From contig CM035809.1 of NCBI GenBank assembly GCA_020466095.1, positions 27,541,063 through 27,605,062 on the forward strand: a DNA stretch of 64,000 bases, in the 5' to 3' direction. The notes under the pieces are model-generated. The model made no database searches. It saw only the letters and a program-made list of their open reading frames with translations, and was not told where the DNA came from. This document shows, one piece after another, positions 22,454 to 35,382 of this stretch; the stretch's first letter is position 1, and each line of letters starts with the position of its first letter. This DNA comes from Chlorops oryzae. Taxonomy: Eukaryota; Arthropoda; Insecta; Diptera; Chloropidae. The position numbers and the translations under genes are program-made.

Positions 22454-23978
22454 AATTTTTATCGTTCTTAATGAAAACAATTATTTTCCGGAAATTCACA
22501 CATAAATAAAAATTATGCACTGAAAATGGGTAACAGAATCCCTGGGGCAGAACGCACCTTAAGGTAGATCTCTTAAATTCTTTAATAAGAACGATATCTC
22601 TTAGTATATAGGTATGTACCTATATGATATGATTTAGTCAGCTTGTCTATATCTCTATAATAATATTCCCTCCATTGCCATGGCTGCTTCGCTGCTGGAA
22701 ACATTTCCGAAATTAATTTGGGCAGTTTGTTCAAATAAACCCCATCATATGTACTTATATGGCTATGGCAGTTGAACAATTGATATACATACATATCTCC
22801 AAAAGTGGAGCTGCCTTAATTGGATTTCTTGTTTGAAATTGAGATCCAAAATTTGCTCTACCCCAATACCAATAACAAGCAACATGTTGCGGCAACAAAA
22901 CCACCAGCCTTGATTTCGCGATTCGCAACGCTTTTTTTGTTATGTTCAATGAAATTGATACACTCTGAGCAGCTATAATTTGAAATGCTGAGCTTTTCAT
23001 ATCACACTACATCCTTGAGCAATAGAGACAGCCTGGTTGCAGCACTAATTGAAGCTTCGGACTAAAATGATACATTCGGCGAAAATTAATGAATGCGTAA
23101 ATCTATGCAGCGGTATGGCAAAAGGGGAAGAAAAATTTGAATAAGTATTTTAAATTCTCTCGAAAAAAGAACACAACACGAACTTTCGTACCTTTCGACT
23201 AAGGCAAACACACTTGAAAAACTATCAACATCGCCTTTAAGTATCGCATAAAATGTCTCAGCAAGACATTTTTCTTGTTAAGCACCAAAAAAAATATAAA
23301 AAAATACAGTGTTTGAACTTTTTGAAGAGGAAGTAAAAAAGTTTCTGAAGCGATATTTAAGCAATGTTTAACATCATCAATACATGACGAGAAGACGTTA
23401 AAAGTATCTTTGCGATACAAGTTTGCATGAAGAGTGCACTTTGCGCTGGGAAACACGCCATTGAAACTGCCTTGAAGTATGTTTTTTTTTTTTTTTTGCT
23501 GCGATTGCAGAATTTTCATCTCATTTTCAGCGAGAATGAAAGCTTCAAAGACTCGGCTTTTGTTGCAAATATCTCTTTTTCCTGTTTTGAAGGCACATCG
23601 AATTTTTTGGTTTAACGAAAGTCGGACCTTTTCAGCTTCATTTTAAGCTAAGATGGGAAAAGTATTCATTTTTTCTGTTGAATATTACTTTAACCCTAAA
23701 GAGATGTTTATTAATTTTAGTCAACTTCCTATATATGTATGTATACAGCCCGATTCTGAACATTCCCGGGGAACGAATTCAGTACATTTTCTTCGGAAAA
23801 TTTATTAAGAGATTTTCTAGCGAGCTCAACGACTGTTTCGAAATATATGTAAAAAGGTTCGTATTATCACAGGTTTGAATTTAGGCCTTTAAAAAAAAAA
23901 AAAAAAACGTTGCATAATTTAGAGCGTTTTATCATTCTCATTACTTATTTTGCTTTCACTCCCTCACATATAATATTA
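22454..23978. other. Intergenic, no gene recognised
   Basis: AT-rich with a poly-T run near 23480. No repeat family from the window and no convincing ORF. Confidence 0.45.
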
Positions 23979-24146
23979 GGGGTATTCATAAAGGCGTGTT
24001 AAAAACGTTGGAATATCGGAAAATCGGAATATTGCGACTTCTTAAAAAATTTTTAAACTTTGTTTGGATCTTGCACAACTTTTTAAGCAACTAAAAATTT
24101 CCGATTTTCCGACTTTACTATTTTCCGACGCCTTTGTGAATACCCC
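23979..24146. mobile_element. Family F: palindromic MITE, copy 1
   Basis: 168 bp. GGGGTATTCATAAAGGCGT at the left is inverted at the right (CGCCTTTGTGAATACCCC), and the arms extend through GTCGGAAAATCGG. The flanks are TATTA on both sides. Other copies: 28254-28413 and 35383-35549. Confidence 0.75.
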
Positions 24147-24189
24147 TATTATATTTTTGCAATTTATGCTTAGATTTGGAAAACGAATA

Positions 24190-24667
24190 CAGTGGGGTCT
24201 CGTTATAAGTCGGCTCGTTATACGTCGATTCGCACTTACGTCACGTATCAATTAACAGCCTGGTTCGCTATACGTCGCAAATGATTCGCAATTACGTCTA
24301 AAAGTTTGGGGGAACAATTTTTTCTTCTTTTGCGTCCCTAAGTGCTATCTCCAATGACGCGTCAGGTGCGTTCCGTCAATTGAGGCAAACACATGCAAGC
24401 ATATGGAAGCAGCTCAAATCAATTGCGTTGTTGTGGACGCAGCGTAAAACGTTCTGCATCCGACGAATAATTGGAAATCAGACATTAGAGCAGAGATGCC
24501 AGTTGTAGGGAAATTTCATTTTATTGACTTTAATAAAATTTGTGTATCAATTTTTGAGCTTTGAGGAACCAATTAGAAATTATTTCATAGAATCATATGA
24601 AGAAAACTGATTCGTTATAAGTCGATTTTTTAGGAACGAGAAACGACTTATAACGAGACCCCACTGT
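24190..24667. mobile_element. Family K: Tigger/pogo-like MITE
   Basis: 478 bp flanked by TA (24188-24189 and 24668-24669). The terminal inverted repeats are CAGTGGGGTCTCGTTATAAG and its complement. The CAG start, TA duplication and CTCGTTATAAGTCG words recall Tigger/pogo ends (family knowledge). TACGTCG/AGTCG words repeat inside the left end. No intact transposase. Confidence 0.75.
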
Positions 24668-24985
24668 ATCTCATTTTGTTAGACAAGGCAATCAGCTTCA
24701 AATAAAACATATTAAAAAAATATATTTTACGTCCGATTGATTTTTGAGATACCGATGAAAGGAAAATGTTCATGAATATTCTCTTAAAATGTGTTTTAAT
24801 TTTTTAAGGCTTAAAGGTCTCCAGAAATGTTTTTTAAAATTTTTTAATAATTTTTTTCGTGTTCATAGGGCCAAGGTCCATCAGGAAAATGCATTTAGAT
24901 GTCCCGGAAAATAATCTGTATACTACTGCTTTTGATTGCTATGTGAAAGCGGGGCTTAAATATAGGTAGGTGTATGAAAATTGTA

Positions 24986-25526
24986 CACTGAGCGAACTTA
25001 ACTATCATTTTTTTTAAAAGGGTCCATTTTTATTCACAGTCAATTTGATTTTCGAGCAGAACAAAAATTTCAAAAGAAAAATGGTTGAGTCAAGAACATT
25101 TTTGGTTGATTTAAAAGGAAATATGTTTAATTAAATTTCATTTCGTTCGGTACAATTCTCATTTGGTTTATAAAATAGGACATATAAGACATTTATTCAT
25201 CTTAGAACTTATTAAGCATTGCGAAAGCAGTCACGCGACAACGGAGTGACAAAATCAGATGAAGTCCATCCGATGGCTATTTTTGGGGTTATGTTCACAG
25301 GGCTCTGTGGCCATTTGCTTTGAACGTTAAGTAAATTTTTTTTGACATTTCAATCCATTTTTGAAAATTATTTCAATTCAACCTGAAATTTGGTTGATTC
25401 AAAAGGAAAATTTTTATTTTTCCCAACAAGAAAAATTGTTGAAATAATAAATATTCCTTGTTGAAGCCGTTTTGTATGTTTTTCCTTTTGATTTAATCAG
25501 TATTCTGTTTGATATTTTTCTCTGTG
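24986..25526 (-). mobile_element. Family A: MITE, copy 3, inverted
   Basis: 541 bp, flanked by TA on both sides, starting CACTGAGCGAACTTAAC and ending TTTTTCTCTGTG. Carries the ATCAGATGAAGTCCATCCGA hairpin variant. A few small internal deletions compared with the 596-bp copies. Confidence 0.75.
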
Positions 25527-28253
25527 TAATGATAACTTTCGCAAAACTTAAAGATATTCTTTCAAATCGCTTACCTTTTGTGTGTTATTTGTTAAATACA
25601 AAAACCATTAAAGACCAAATTTGTACTCAAATGGTTAAAGGCGCATTATTTGGGTTTCGGTTTTTGTTGTAAAATAGCTCAAAATAGTTAAAATCGCTTT
25701 GAGGTTTTGAATGAAGTGGTTGCGAAAATAGTTTAAAGTGGTTTTCAAAAACATACCAAAATCTTGATGTCGATAGATTTGATATGAGAGCATTGAGTGG
25801 AGCAAGAACGTTGAAAAAACTCCTTCATGAAACTCCTTAAAGCTTCCTGATGTATGTATGTATATTTGTATATGAGATAAGTTTCTACGGAGACCAGCAA
25901 CTTGATGTTGAATTGAGAAGACTCAAAGTTGAAAACGTTGATATGTTTTTTTTTTTTACCTTCAACCTTTTCAAGTATTCTTAGTAGAGGAAGTCCTTAA
26001 ACAATTTGATGTAGTAGAGGAACGTAGCATCAATGTAGAAACACAATTTGAAACTTTTCATTGATTTTAGAAATTTCTTAGAAAAATCATTCTTCCTTCT
26101 TTGAAACCACTACAAATGAGCTCAAAACCTTCAAAAGCTCAATGCAATGCCATGAGCACTTTTCCGTCCAATCAATAAAATTCCGAAGAACAAATTATTA
26201 TTCTTCGTCACATTTCCGTTGGCAAAAAAATGAATGCTGCGAATTGTATGGAATATCCTTCGATACCAAAAAAAATCCTGCTAAGTGATCATACATAATT
26301 GTCAACTTAAAATGCTTCATTCAAAGGAAAAGCGAAAAACTAAGGCAAGATAACGATGAACAAGTTGGAAAATTGCTAAAGTTTCCTTGTTCATACACTG
26401 CGTTACCACAGTATGCGAAAGTATAGTTCCTTAGATCTCTCTTCCATATAAATAAAGGTATATATAAAAATAAGTACAATAAGAGTGAGTATCTCTGCCA
26501 AGTAGTCGAACGCGATAGCGAGTCATGTCTCTGGAATATTTTCTCTCAGTCGGTGCAATTTTGTTATTATTGTTGTTCCAGGTTGGAAGCTATCTGCCAG
26601 AAGGTGTACTCCTCGAATACTTGTACATCCTTCATGAATCATGATATATGAGCATGGGAAGCGTGAAGCGAATGCGATACCATGAGACGACGGTAGACAT
26701 TAGAATGTTCTTTAACGAAATTCAAGCGGCAACGTGTGGGACTAGTGTTTGTCTTTTAAATGACTTTAAAGTTTTCCTTGTGTCCTGCGGTTTTTATTTT
26801 CCCCTTTTCTATCCTTGCTGTCCTTACTCTCAATCCTTTCCTTTGCTTTTATTTTGTTCTAAAAGTTTTCAATCGATTGACAGAGAAATACTCAGAGAAT
26901 AAAGTTTTCGAACACTTCAATGATCAGATGTCCTGCAAGAGTGTTTTTTCTCTCTTTTAAATTTAATTTCGAAATTAAAATTATCATAATTGCTAAATGA
27001 GAAAAGCAATTCATTCAACATTGCCACCACCATTCGAGCGTATGATAGCCTTTAAAGCATGTATCAACATTTAAGCTAAAGGATGTTGATTGTGACACTT
27101 GTTAAGTCATTTTATTTATTTTATCAGCACAATCATTTCATCACCATTCATACATTGTGAATTTAATATGTTAATTCTCTTGTAAGTAGGCTTCATTTTT
27201 TTTGTTTTAAGGGTGCACAAGGTGACCATGTGAAGAGCGATGAAATTTGAAATTATTCAGGCTTTTTTTGAAATGAATATTCCCGCGAAAAAGGTGGCTC
27301 CCTTTGTACATATCGCACACCCTCTTCGCACTTCTCTTCATCTCCAGTGCCGGCCACCACTACATTTACAAATTGCGTTTGGATGCGTGCACATTACACA
27401 GCGAGAAACAGTTGTGGATGTTTTCATACAAAATTGAATAAATTTTTCTTAGAGCCGAAAAGTTTTGTTCTTTAGAACTGGGTATGTCCCTGGATCGATA
27501 TGTCGTAAAAACTAGACGCCTCATCCAAAAGGTAGGGATGGGTCATTTTGGAGTTTTTTCAGCTCATCTTGAGCTATTTTATCTTGAAAATTTACAGTGA
27601 AGAGCAGAGAATTATTGTACAAATCAATGATATGCTGAATTTATATATATATTATATAATAAAATAACTGAATGTTAAGAACAACGATGAAAAAAATCGT
27701 GAAGTATAAAATATTCATTTTCTTCGAAGTGTATCAAGGCTGAAAAAATTTACGTTCTCATCTAGCTTCATCCGACGCAGCTCCGCTTCGCTTGACGTTT
27801 TCCACATAACTGAACGAATTTTTGGGCTCTCAGCTTTGCTTCTCATTTTTGTGCACATACGAGTGCTTACGCTCTTTTTGCTTCTAGCTTGCTTCCGTGG
27901 CCGGCACTGTTCATCTCTCTATCTGCAGGGAAAATTCTATTCCATTTTGGCTATTATAAAATGCTGAAATACCCCGTCAATGACTTTCTTCTTGCTTTGA
28001 TTGGCACTGCGAGACATTTTGTTTCTTGCGTTTTCTGAAAAATGAGAAATTTTGAGTTGTGTCACCTTAGAAGAGGGTGTGCGACATTACCTTCGTAGTA
28101 AGAATCGAATGGGAGAGTTTTTTTTGCTTCAAATCTTCAGGGGAAAAATCCCCAAGAATATTCCTGATTATGTTGAAATTCTCAATTATTTTTTTGAGAT
28201 ATCTCCCTTCACATATTGGCATTTTTGTTTTATAAAAAATTATAAAATTATTA
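25527..28253. other. Intergenic, no gene recognised
   Basis: 2.7 kb with TATGTATG near 25855, a poly-T run near 25945 and short ORFs only. CTCAGTCGG near 26546 looks like an initiator, but there is no downstream promoter element at the required spacing. Confidence 0.45.
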
Positions 28254-28413
28254 GGGGTATTCACAAAGGCGTGTTAAAAACGTTGGAAAGTCGGAAAATT
28301 GCGACTTAAAAAATTTTTAAACTTTTTTTATATCTTGCACAACTTTTTAAACAGCTAAAAGTTTCCGATTTTCCGACTTTTCAAAGTTTTTAACACGCCT
28401 TTGTGAATACCCC
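28254..28413. mobile_element. Family F: palindromic MITE, copy 2
   Basis: 160 bp, GGGGTATTCACAAAGGCGTG with a near-perfect inverted partner. Flanks TATTA and TATTG. Confidence 0.75.
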
Positions 28414-29803
28414 TATTGAATTTTTAGACCTATATTCAATGCTCCGAGAGCTCGAAGTCAATTGTCAAAATATTTTCCACACATCAAGTCATATAGCGCA
28501 TTTCCTTTCGAAGCTTTCGCAACGTGATTATTGGAAACTGCGCCATATGACTGCATGTGTTGTAAATATTTTGATAGTTGACTCTGAGGCGGACTGCTAA
28601 TTAAAATTTAATTTTTTCATTTTATTTAAAAAAAATCTATTAGACATATGGGGTACCAAATGAAAGGAAATCGATTCAGCATTTTAAGTAAAATAAAAAA
28701 TTTGTGTGTTAATTGGACACTTTTCATACCAAAATGGCTTCCAAAGTAAAAAAAGTTGAATGTTTTTTAAGAATTTTTTACTTTGACCGATTATTTTTCC
28801 CTCAACGGGTCAAATTTTTACCATCAATTTAATTTTGCCTAAAAGCACATACAATTGGCTTTCAAAATGCATTTAAGTTTTTTTTACTACGATGAACCAT
28901 TAACTCATTTTTCTCGACTTACTGTGTAAAAACTTTAAGGCCCTGTAACTCCTCAGGGGTGCATTTGCCCATACGATTTTTTGTTATTTCTGATCTCCTC
29001 TATCAGTTCCCGACTGGTTGACCTTCACAAACGGAACACCCTCGATATGGATGCCTTTGATCTATAAACGAACCCATTTTTTTTTGTTTCAGAAAACGAA
29101 CATCGTTCATTGGCGATCCCCGCAAGCTTTGGTCACACCTGGTCACTTTTCGATTGTCATTTAATTTCCTTGTGTGTTGTGCGTTGCCGTTGAGAGCTCT
29201 AAAGGTTAAAGTCGACTTGTCATTATTAATAAATAAGCATTATTTTTCCCCAGACAAGTAGCCATTCGCTTTTGTATTCATTTTCAAATTTATTGCACAT
29301 GTTTGTTTTCGAATAATTTATTGTGATAATTCTTTTCTGCAAAAGTAATGTTTACATATTTTATCACAAAGGCGACAAAAATGCGGTGTGCTATATAAAT
29401 TGATAAATTGTGTGTGTGTGTGTAGATTTTATATATACATAATTTGTCTGAAAGCCGTTTTAAAATTTTGTGGTCAGTCGGTCAGCCTCGGGGAGTTTGA
29501 GTTGAGAGCGATAATAGGTCGGCTTGATTGCATTTTGTGGGAAGTAATTTTACTTATAATTAGTAATATAAATCAATTGTAAATAAAAATGTGGAGAAAT
29601 ATCGAATAATGTTTTGATTTCGGAGAATAAAATGTGGTACAAAATGAAAGGAAGAAAATGAAGGAGATGAAAGAGAGAAGAAGCATTAAATGAATTGGAA
29701 AATTTTAAATGACATTTTTACTCGAAAAAAAGGTCCTTATGAAATGTTTGAGGTATATAATACATACATATATGTATGTATAAAGGCTTGATTCTTTTAA
29801 TTA
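28414..29803. other. Intergenic, no gene recognised
   Basis: AT-rich. A short TG run lies near 29408-29422. No repeat family member and no convincing coding. Confidence 0.45.
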
Positions 29804-30221
29804 CCCTGCAGGAAATGTCAATAGTGAATCTATACTCTTTCTCTACTGACTGCGTCAACAGTACTACTGACCAGTTATACCCGCCGCAATGCTTTGCGTT
29901 ATTGACATTTAACATTGAGTTGTCATTGAATGTCAACAGTAGACCGAAAAACTATTGACGAACTATTGACGTCGGTACTATTATGTACACTGAGAAAAAA
30001 ATCAACCAGAAAACTAGTTAAATCAAAAGGAAAAACAAACAAAACGGCTTCAACAAGGAATATTTTTAATTTTAACAATTTTTCTTGTTAGAAAAAATAA
30101 AAATTTTCCTTTTGAATCAACCATTTTTCAGGTTGAATTGACATGATAATTTTCAAAAATGGATTTAAATTTAAGTTGTTGAAAAATTGTTGATATAATT
30201 GAAATGACAAGATAATTTTTA

Positions 30222-30758
30222 AGCACAAAATCCAACATTGCGAGAGCCCGATGCGAGAGCGCGAGACGAGACGCACACAAATTTCAATACATTCAATCAT
30301 ATGGTTCAAGCTCCAATGTATCGCACTGCGAGACCTCGTAGCGAGAAAAATTTGAAAAATTGAATATTTCTCGTTGCGAGGCAATTTGACAGGGTTAAAT
30401 GATGTAACTATTTCTTGAGTACTCACTATTGGGTACTCGTTTAAACTAATAAAACAAAAACTGTTCACTGTTCCGTGAAAAAGAGCTTTTAAAATATTCC
30501 GCGAGCTTCGGTTCATTTTGAAAAATTTTTGAAAATTTTGAATTAAAATTTTTACTCAAGTGATAGCGTATAGTTTTTATGAGTACTCGGTACTCGTTAG
30601 ATTGGTACTCGGTTCAAATATTGCATTACTAGAAGCGAAGTTATGCTATCATCTGCGTGACGCAAAACTCTCATTGCAGATTGAAAAGCGTCACGCAAAA
30701 CATTTCCGTGACGTCGCGCACTCTCGCATCGGGCTCTCGCAATATTGGATTTCAGGCT
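30222..30758 (-). mobile_element. Family B: Harbinger-like MITE, copy 2
   Basis: 537 bp flanked by TTA (30219-30221 and 30759-30761), inserted at the same point of element A as copy 1. Near-identical to 15484-16023 by eye. Confidence 0.8.
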
Positions 30759-30791
30759 TTAAAATAAAAAGTTCATAACAACGTTCTAAAC

Positions 30792-31299
30792 CCGTGATGT
30801 GCAGGCCCTATGATCTCTCATAAGCTAGGGATTTTTTGGCATTTGTGTTAGTGTCACACGGATAGTGTACGATACAAATTCACGTTGCCCCTAGCAACAC
30901 CCCATGATTGATATTTTAGGTACTTTCTTTCCTTTTTTCAAGTACACATTTTCCATTCAATTATCGTTGTTATCAACAGATTTTCATGACGGAGACTATT
31001 GACTTTTCTTAACTTTTTGGGTTCGTTTTAATGAAGAACGTAATGTTTTTGAAGTTAAAACAAATAATTTCTATATATCTATTATCGAAACCAATTTTTT
31101 ATTATAAAACTTTTATGAAAAAAAAAGTACGGCCAAAATGTATGAAAAATGTATATTATTTAGTCTATTTCGAAGTTTTTGAAAAAATTAAAATTTCAAC
31201 CTTGCAACAGACGATTTATTTTGAAAGCGAATAAAACGAAATGCTTCATACATAGTAAAAAATGCTTAATTTTGTATGTGTTAGTTATGCACATCACTG
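30792..31299. mobile_element. Family D: hAT-like MITE with perfect 8-bp duplication
   Basis: 508 bp flanked by TTCTAAAC at 30784-30791 and 31300-31307. Termini CCGTGATGTGCA and the complement of CAGTGATGTGCA. The matching empty site is seen in the sister composite near 16103 (GTTCAAAACAAATGG). No transposase; the A/T interior has short ORFs only. Confidence 0.85.
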
Positions 31300-31835
31300 T
31301 TCTAAACAAATGGCCACAGAGCCCTCTGCTGAACATAGCCCAAAAAAAGCCATCGGATGGACTTCATCCGATTTGGTCACTCCGTTGTTGTGGGACTGCT
31401 TTCGCAATGCTTAAAAAGTTCTAAGATGTATAATTCTCTTATATGTCCTTTTTTATAAAGCAAATGAGAATTATACCGAACTAAAAGAAATGTAAATAAA
31501 CATATTTCCTTTAAATCAATAAAAAATTTTGTTGACTCAACCATTTTTCTTTTGAAATTTTTGTTCTGCTCGAAAATCAAAAGGACTGTGAATAACAATG
31601 CGCTCTTTTAAAAAAATCATGGTTAAATTCGCTCAGTGTAGACAAAATGAGTACTCTTTCGCTGTATAAGGAGACACATTTTTGACATGGTCAATAAAGA
31701 TGAACTATACCTCTTGACAGTACAGTTTCTCTATTGACACCGCCCGTAAATTCTGTTGACGTTGGAACTAGTTCTCTTGTCTATATTGACGTCAATATAG
31801 ACATGGGGCCATATGGCGACAGGCTTCCTGCAGGG

Positions 31836-33092
31836 TAGCTTTAGAATGAGTGAATAAGTGAGATGGCTTTTCTATAATATCTTTAATTTCCGTTTTATTT
31901 TTATTTTACTATCACCACAAAATTTATTGAACACTTCGATTTCCTCTGGCAAAATATGAAACCTCTATCGTACACTAATTGAACGACTCAAGAAGAATAA
32001 AATCCATAATCAAACAAAGAAATTTACAATATTTCCATAAAGCTTATTTGTATCTAATTTTGAAAAACATTTTCCTACAAAGCAAAATAAATATCAATCA
32101 ATTTTCAAAGAGAGAAAGATTTAAAATAATTTCTGATTTATATACTCATTCACTCACTGATTGACTGGCTCACTGACCGACTAACAAACGGAGATGAAAA
32201 CATATTGGAATATGTAATTTATTTGATAAAATATTGTCCTCGAGGGAAGCGCCTGTGCAATGTCTTTAAATCAGCGTCAAACAAGTTCAATTTTATCAAC
32301 ACTCCATAGCACAAGGATACAATGTCCTTCAGGCACTTTATGACTCACTTAACATAATATTTTCTTAAGTTTGAACCGCAGCAGCAGCAGCAACAATTGC
32401 CATCGGCAAAACTATTGTACATAGCAACAAACAATAATGTACATATGTATATATGTATGTATGTATGTATATACGATAAATATCTTCACTCAATAAGACA
32501 TTTGTCTGATCTGGTATGTTTGTGGTCTCGATAGTAAGCCATAAAGTCTCTAAATCGCAATATTCGATGGAGAAATCAGATTGGAATGCAGTGATTTCGT
32601 TCGTGCATTGTCCGTTCGAGCGAATGTGCGTGCTCATAACTTTTCCAATGTCCGGCAGCAGCAGCAGCAGCGTGGATATATCTTTATATCGAAATCTATT
32701 CAAATGTAGTATAGGAACTTATTGCTTGGGCGGGCGTCGCTCCTTCGTTCATTCGTGCCCGTTGACCATCACGTAAGCATGATCCGAACTGTTTAATCAG
32801 CTGCAACTTGACTACGATTGGACACCAGGACACAGCTAAGACGATTGTGGCGAAAAGTTTTATTTTTCTTCTCCCTTGAGAATTGGAGAAAATATTTTTC
32901 TTATCTTCTCATAAATATGACAATTTTGTTGTAATTGAAAAATACTCTTCGCATGATTTTGTATGCTTTGGGGCAGACTTAACCATATTCATATGAACTG
33001 TTTGTATATCCAGCTTGAGTGTTTATTGTGCTGAAAGAAAAATGAACAGATTTTCATACATACATACATACATAAGTATGTATAATGCTATT
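31836..33092. other. Intergenic with GCA and TATG microsatellites
   Basis: GCAGCAGCAGCAGCAAC near 32380 and GCAGCAGCAGCAGCG near 32657. TATGTATG runs near 32445-32470 and CATACATA near 33058. Open frames here gain poly-Ala or poly-Ser from the triplet repeats and are not convincing. Confidence 0.45.
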
Positions 33093-33637
33093 CCCAGTAG
33101 TCAGTAGGTCGCCCCCGATATTTGTGACATGCCAAAGTGCCAGTCCTTGATGACTAGCCATTTCACCTACCACATGAACCTGAAAGAGTAGATAGGCCTC
33201 AGCTCACATTTCCCTATTCGCTGCGTATGATTGTTTTTGCTGTTGTCTGCTTTTACGTCGCATTCTGATCATTTGCCCGTCAAGCGTTTGATAGCGCAGT
33301 GGTTCAAACTGTGACTCCACAGCCGGGAGGTTCGGGGTTCAATCCCTGCGGGCGGCGAGAATTTTTCCTAAATTTTTTATTTTTTTATAAATTAAAGTTT
33401 TTTTTTTGTTCATAGTTCACTTTTCTTTTTTCTCAGTCGCTGGTGCTAGGCCATTTTCCTGCCCCTTTTCGCTAGCGAAATGACTGGTTAAAGGTGGCGC
33501 ATAAAAGGACGACCTGTCCCCGGCAATGAGATCGTAATGTTAAATTCGCCAGCGTCTTGGATAGGAAAGGGACCGATCCCCGACACCCAGTGACTAGTGA
33601 AATCGCTAGTGTTGTAGTGGCTCCGCTGACTACTGGG
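33093..33637. mobile_element. Inverted-repeat element with an internal tRNA-like head
   Basis: CCCAGTAGTCAG at 33093 is inverted at 33626-33637 (CTGACTACTGGG). The enclosed 545 bp include a Pol III-type head at 33287-33360. A related sequence (GCATTCTGATCA, then the same head, then CAGTCGCTGGTG) lies at 46236-46535, so this is a dispersed family. The class is uncertain (SINE inside a MITE, or a composite SINE). Confidence 0.5.
33287..33360 (+). repeat. tRNA-derived SINE head
   Basis: A-box-like TAGCGCAGTGGTTCAAAC and a B-box GGTTCGGGGTTCAATCCC spaced as in a tRNA. No matching acceptor stem, so it is not called a tRNA gene. An A/T-rich tail follows. Confidence 0.5.
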
Positions 33638-34655
33638 TTGTGCGGGGAAGCTAAAAAAGGAGGTCAAACTAGGATTTGAATAGGACTTCTTATATCAGAT
33701 TTGGATTGAAATGATTGAGTTCAAGGGAAGAATCCTCAATGGCCTTTCATTCTTGACTAGCGATTTTGTTTTTTCTTTTTGTAGAAGTTCCACTAAAGTA
33801 TCTCTTGACAGCGTTAATTTTATACCCAGCGTAATTTTTTTAATGTTTTTGTATTTTTATTATCCTTGAAGAAAAAAAATTAACGATTCGTTCCATTCAT
33901 TCTGTGTGTTGTTTTTTCTTTCCATATTTTTGTGCGTACCTCCATTGAAAAATAAAATGTCGCCAGCACCAGCAGCAGTATCAATGGCGTTGATAAGGAA
34001 ACGGAAACTTTAAATGCTCAGTAAGATAAAACGGAAACAACATGTTTTGATTTAGTGTCGGCGACTTTTTTATTCTTGGACATCGCATTGAGAGAGCAGC
34101 GAAATCATAGCACGAAGAAAATAACAAGAATTTGTATAGAAATTGCGCTTTAGAAAAAATTTTTTTTTTGCCTTCATCGTTCGCCATTTTGCTCATTTTT
34201 CCAGCACCATCAACAACATCGTCATCATCATCATGATCATTATTATTGTCAGCATTGACATCAAGATATGAAGAGATGGCAATTAAAATCAAGCTGTAAT
34301 GACATTTCGGCATAATTGAGTTCCGGAAACGGAAGCTCGACGCTTATTTTGCAACATGCGACTTGTTTTGACATGATTGCCGTCTATTTATTTCGTTTTA
34401 TTTTTTTTAGTTATTCTGTGTCATTGCGAGTTGTTGGTCGGTCATTCTCAAGGGATTAAAATGAAAGGGAAAACTCTGTCTATTTTTTTTAAATATTTTT
34501 TTTTTTTTTTAGTCCCTTGGGTCAATTGTGCATGATTAAATACTCCCTTTTTATATTCATTTGGAATTAATTAATTGCCTTATTATGGCCAACAAGTGGG
34601 AGCAATTATTTCTGATGCATTTAACACTTTCAGAAAAGAGGCTAATTAGGAAGGA
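33638..34655. other. Intergenic, no gene recognised
   Basis: Simple CATCATCATCAT/ATTATTATTG runs near 34210-34250 and long T runs near 34500. No gene. Confidence 0.45.
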
Positions 34656-34662
34656 TGAGAGC

Positions 34663-34734
<72 letters not shown>

Positions 34735-34793
34735 GTGAGAGAGAGTGAGAGAGAGAGGGGAGGGAGATAGAGGGTGAGAGAGTAAGAGAGAGT

Positions 34794-34865
<72 letters not shown>

Positions 34866-35133
34866 TAGATAGAGAGAGAGAGGGAGAGAAAGAGGGAAAG
34901 ATAAAGAGAGAGGGAGAGAGGGAGAGAGGGAGAGAGGAAGAAAGGGAGAGAGAGAGAGGGAGAGAGAGAGGGAGAGAGAGGAGAGAGGAGAGAGGGAGAG
35001 AGGGAGAGAGGGAGAGAGAGGGAGAGAGAGGGAGTGAGAGAGAGAGTGAGAGAGAGAGAGATAGGGAGAAAGGGCGAGAGAGAGAGGGAGAGAGAAAGAG
35101 AGAGATATATAGAGAGAAAGAGAGAAAGAGGGA
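34656..35133 (+). repeat. GA-only tract (480 bp)
   Basis: Nearly pure purine GAGAGA with GGGAGAGA and GATAGAGA sub-repeats (for example GATAGAGAGAGA repeated with 14-bp period at 34798-34865). It is the complement-type partner of the CT tract at 21455-22079. It generates long Ser/Leu and Arg/Glu open frames that are artefacts. Confidence 0.95.
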
Positions 35134-35382
35134 CTCAACAGAAATGTAGGTTCGTGACAGAGAAGGCAATGCAATGCATACGTTTTGGATTTCTCGAAAA
35201 AGTTCAACATCTTGGATTTATTGCTAAGTTTCCTATGCAGGATCACGAAATACTTCCGTGCCTTCCATCATCCTTCGTTGAATATAGTCCAAATCGAAAA
35301 TTGTTGAAATTAATCCTCCACCATACATACTTTGCATACTTTTATGGGACTGCTTTCTGGGAGGAGTCATTGAAAATAAATA

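Larger units (their letters stand above)
29988..31638 (+). mobile_element. Family A: MITE, copy 4, split by B and D
   Basis: CACTGAGAAAAAAATCAACC to ATTCGCTCAGTG, flanked by TA. Two later insertions (30222-30758 and 30792-31299) separate its halves. Confidence 0.75.
29804..31835. mobile_element. Family C: TA-flanked composite element, copy 2
   Basis: CCCTGCAGGAAATGTC at the left and CTTCCTGCAGGG at the right, flanked by TA (29802-29803 and 31836-31837). Contains A at the same internal position as copy 1, B inside A at the same position, and an additional hAT-like element D. The left arm carries a 12-bp duplication (CGAACTATTGAC) compared with copy 1. Confidence 0.8.

Noticed and set aside
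26541..26580. Second Inr candidate CTCAGTCGG
   Set aside because: Position +28 to +33 does not fit the DPE consensus and there is no TATA box.
33287..33360. True tRNA gene
   Set aside because: A- and B-boxes are present, but acceptor and anticodon stems do not pair; treated as a SINE head, as are the heads at 6969, 7146 and 46262.
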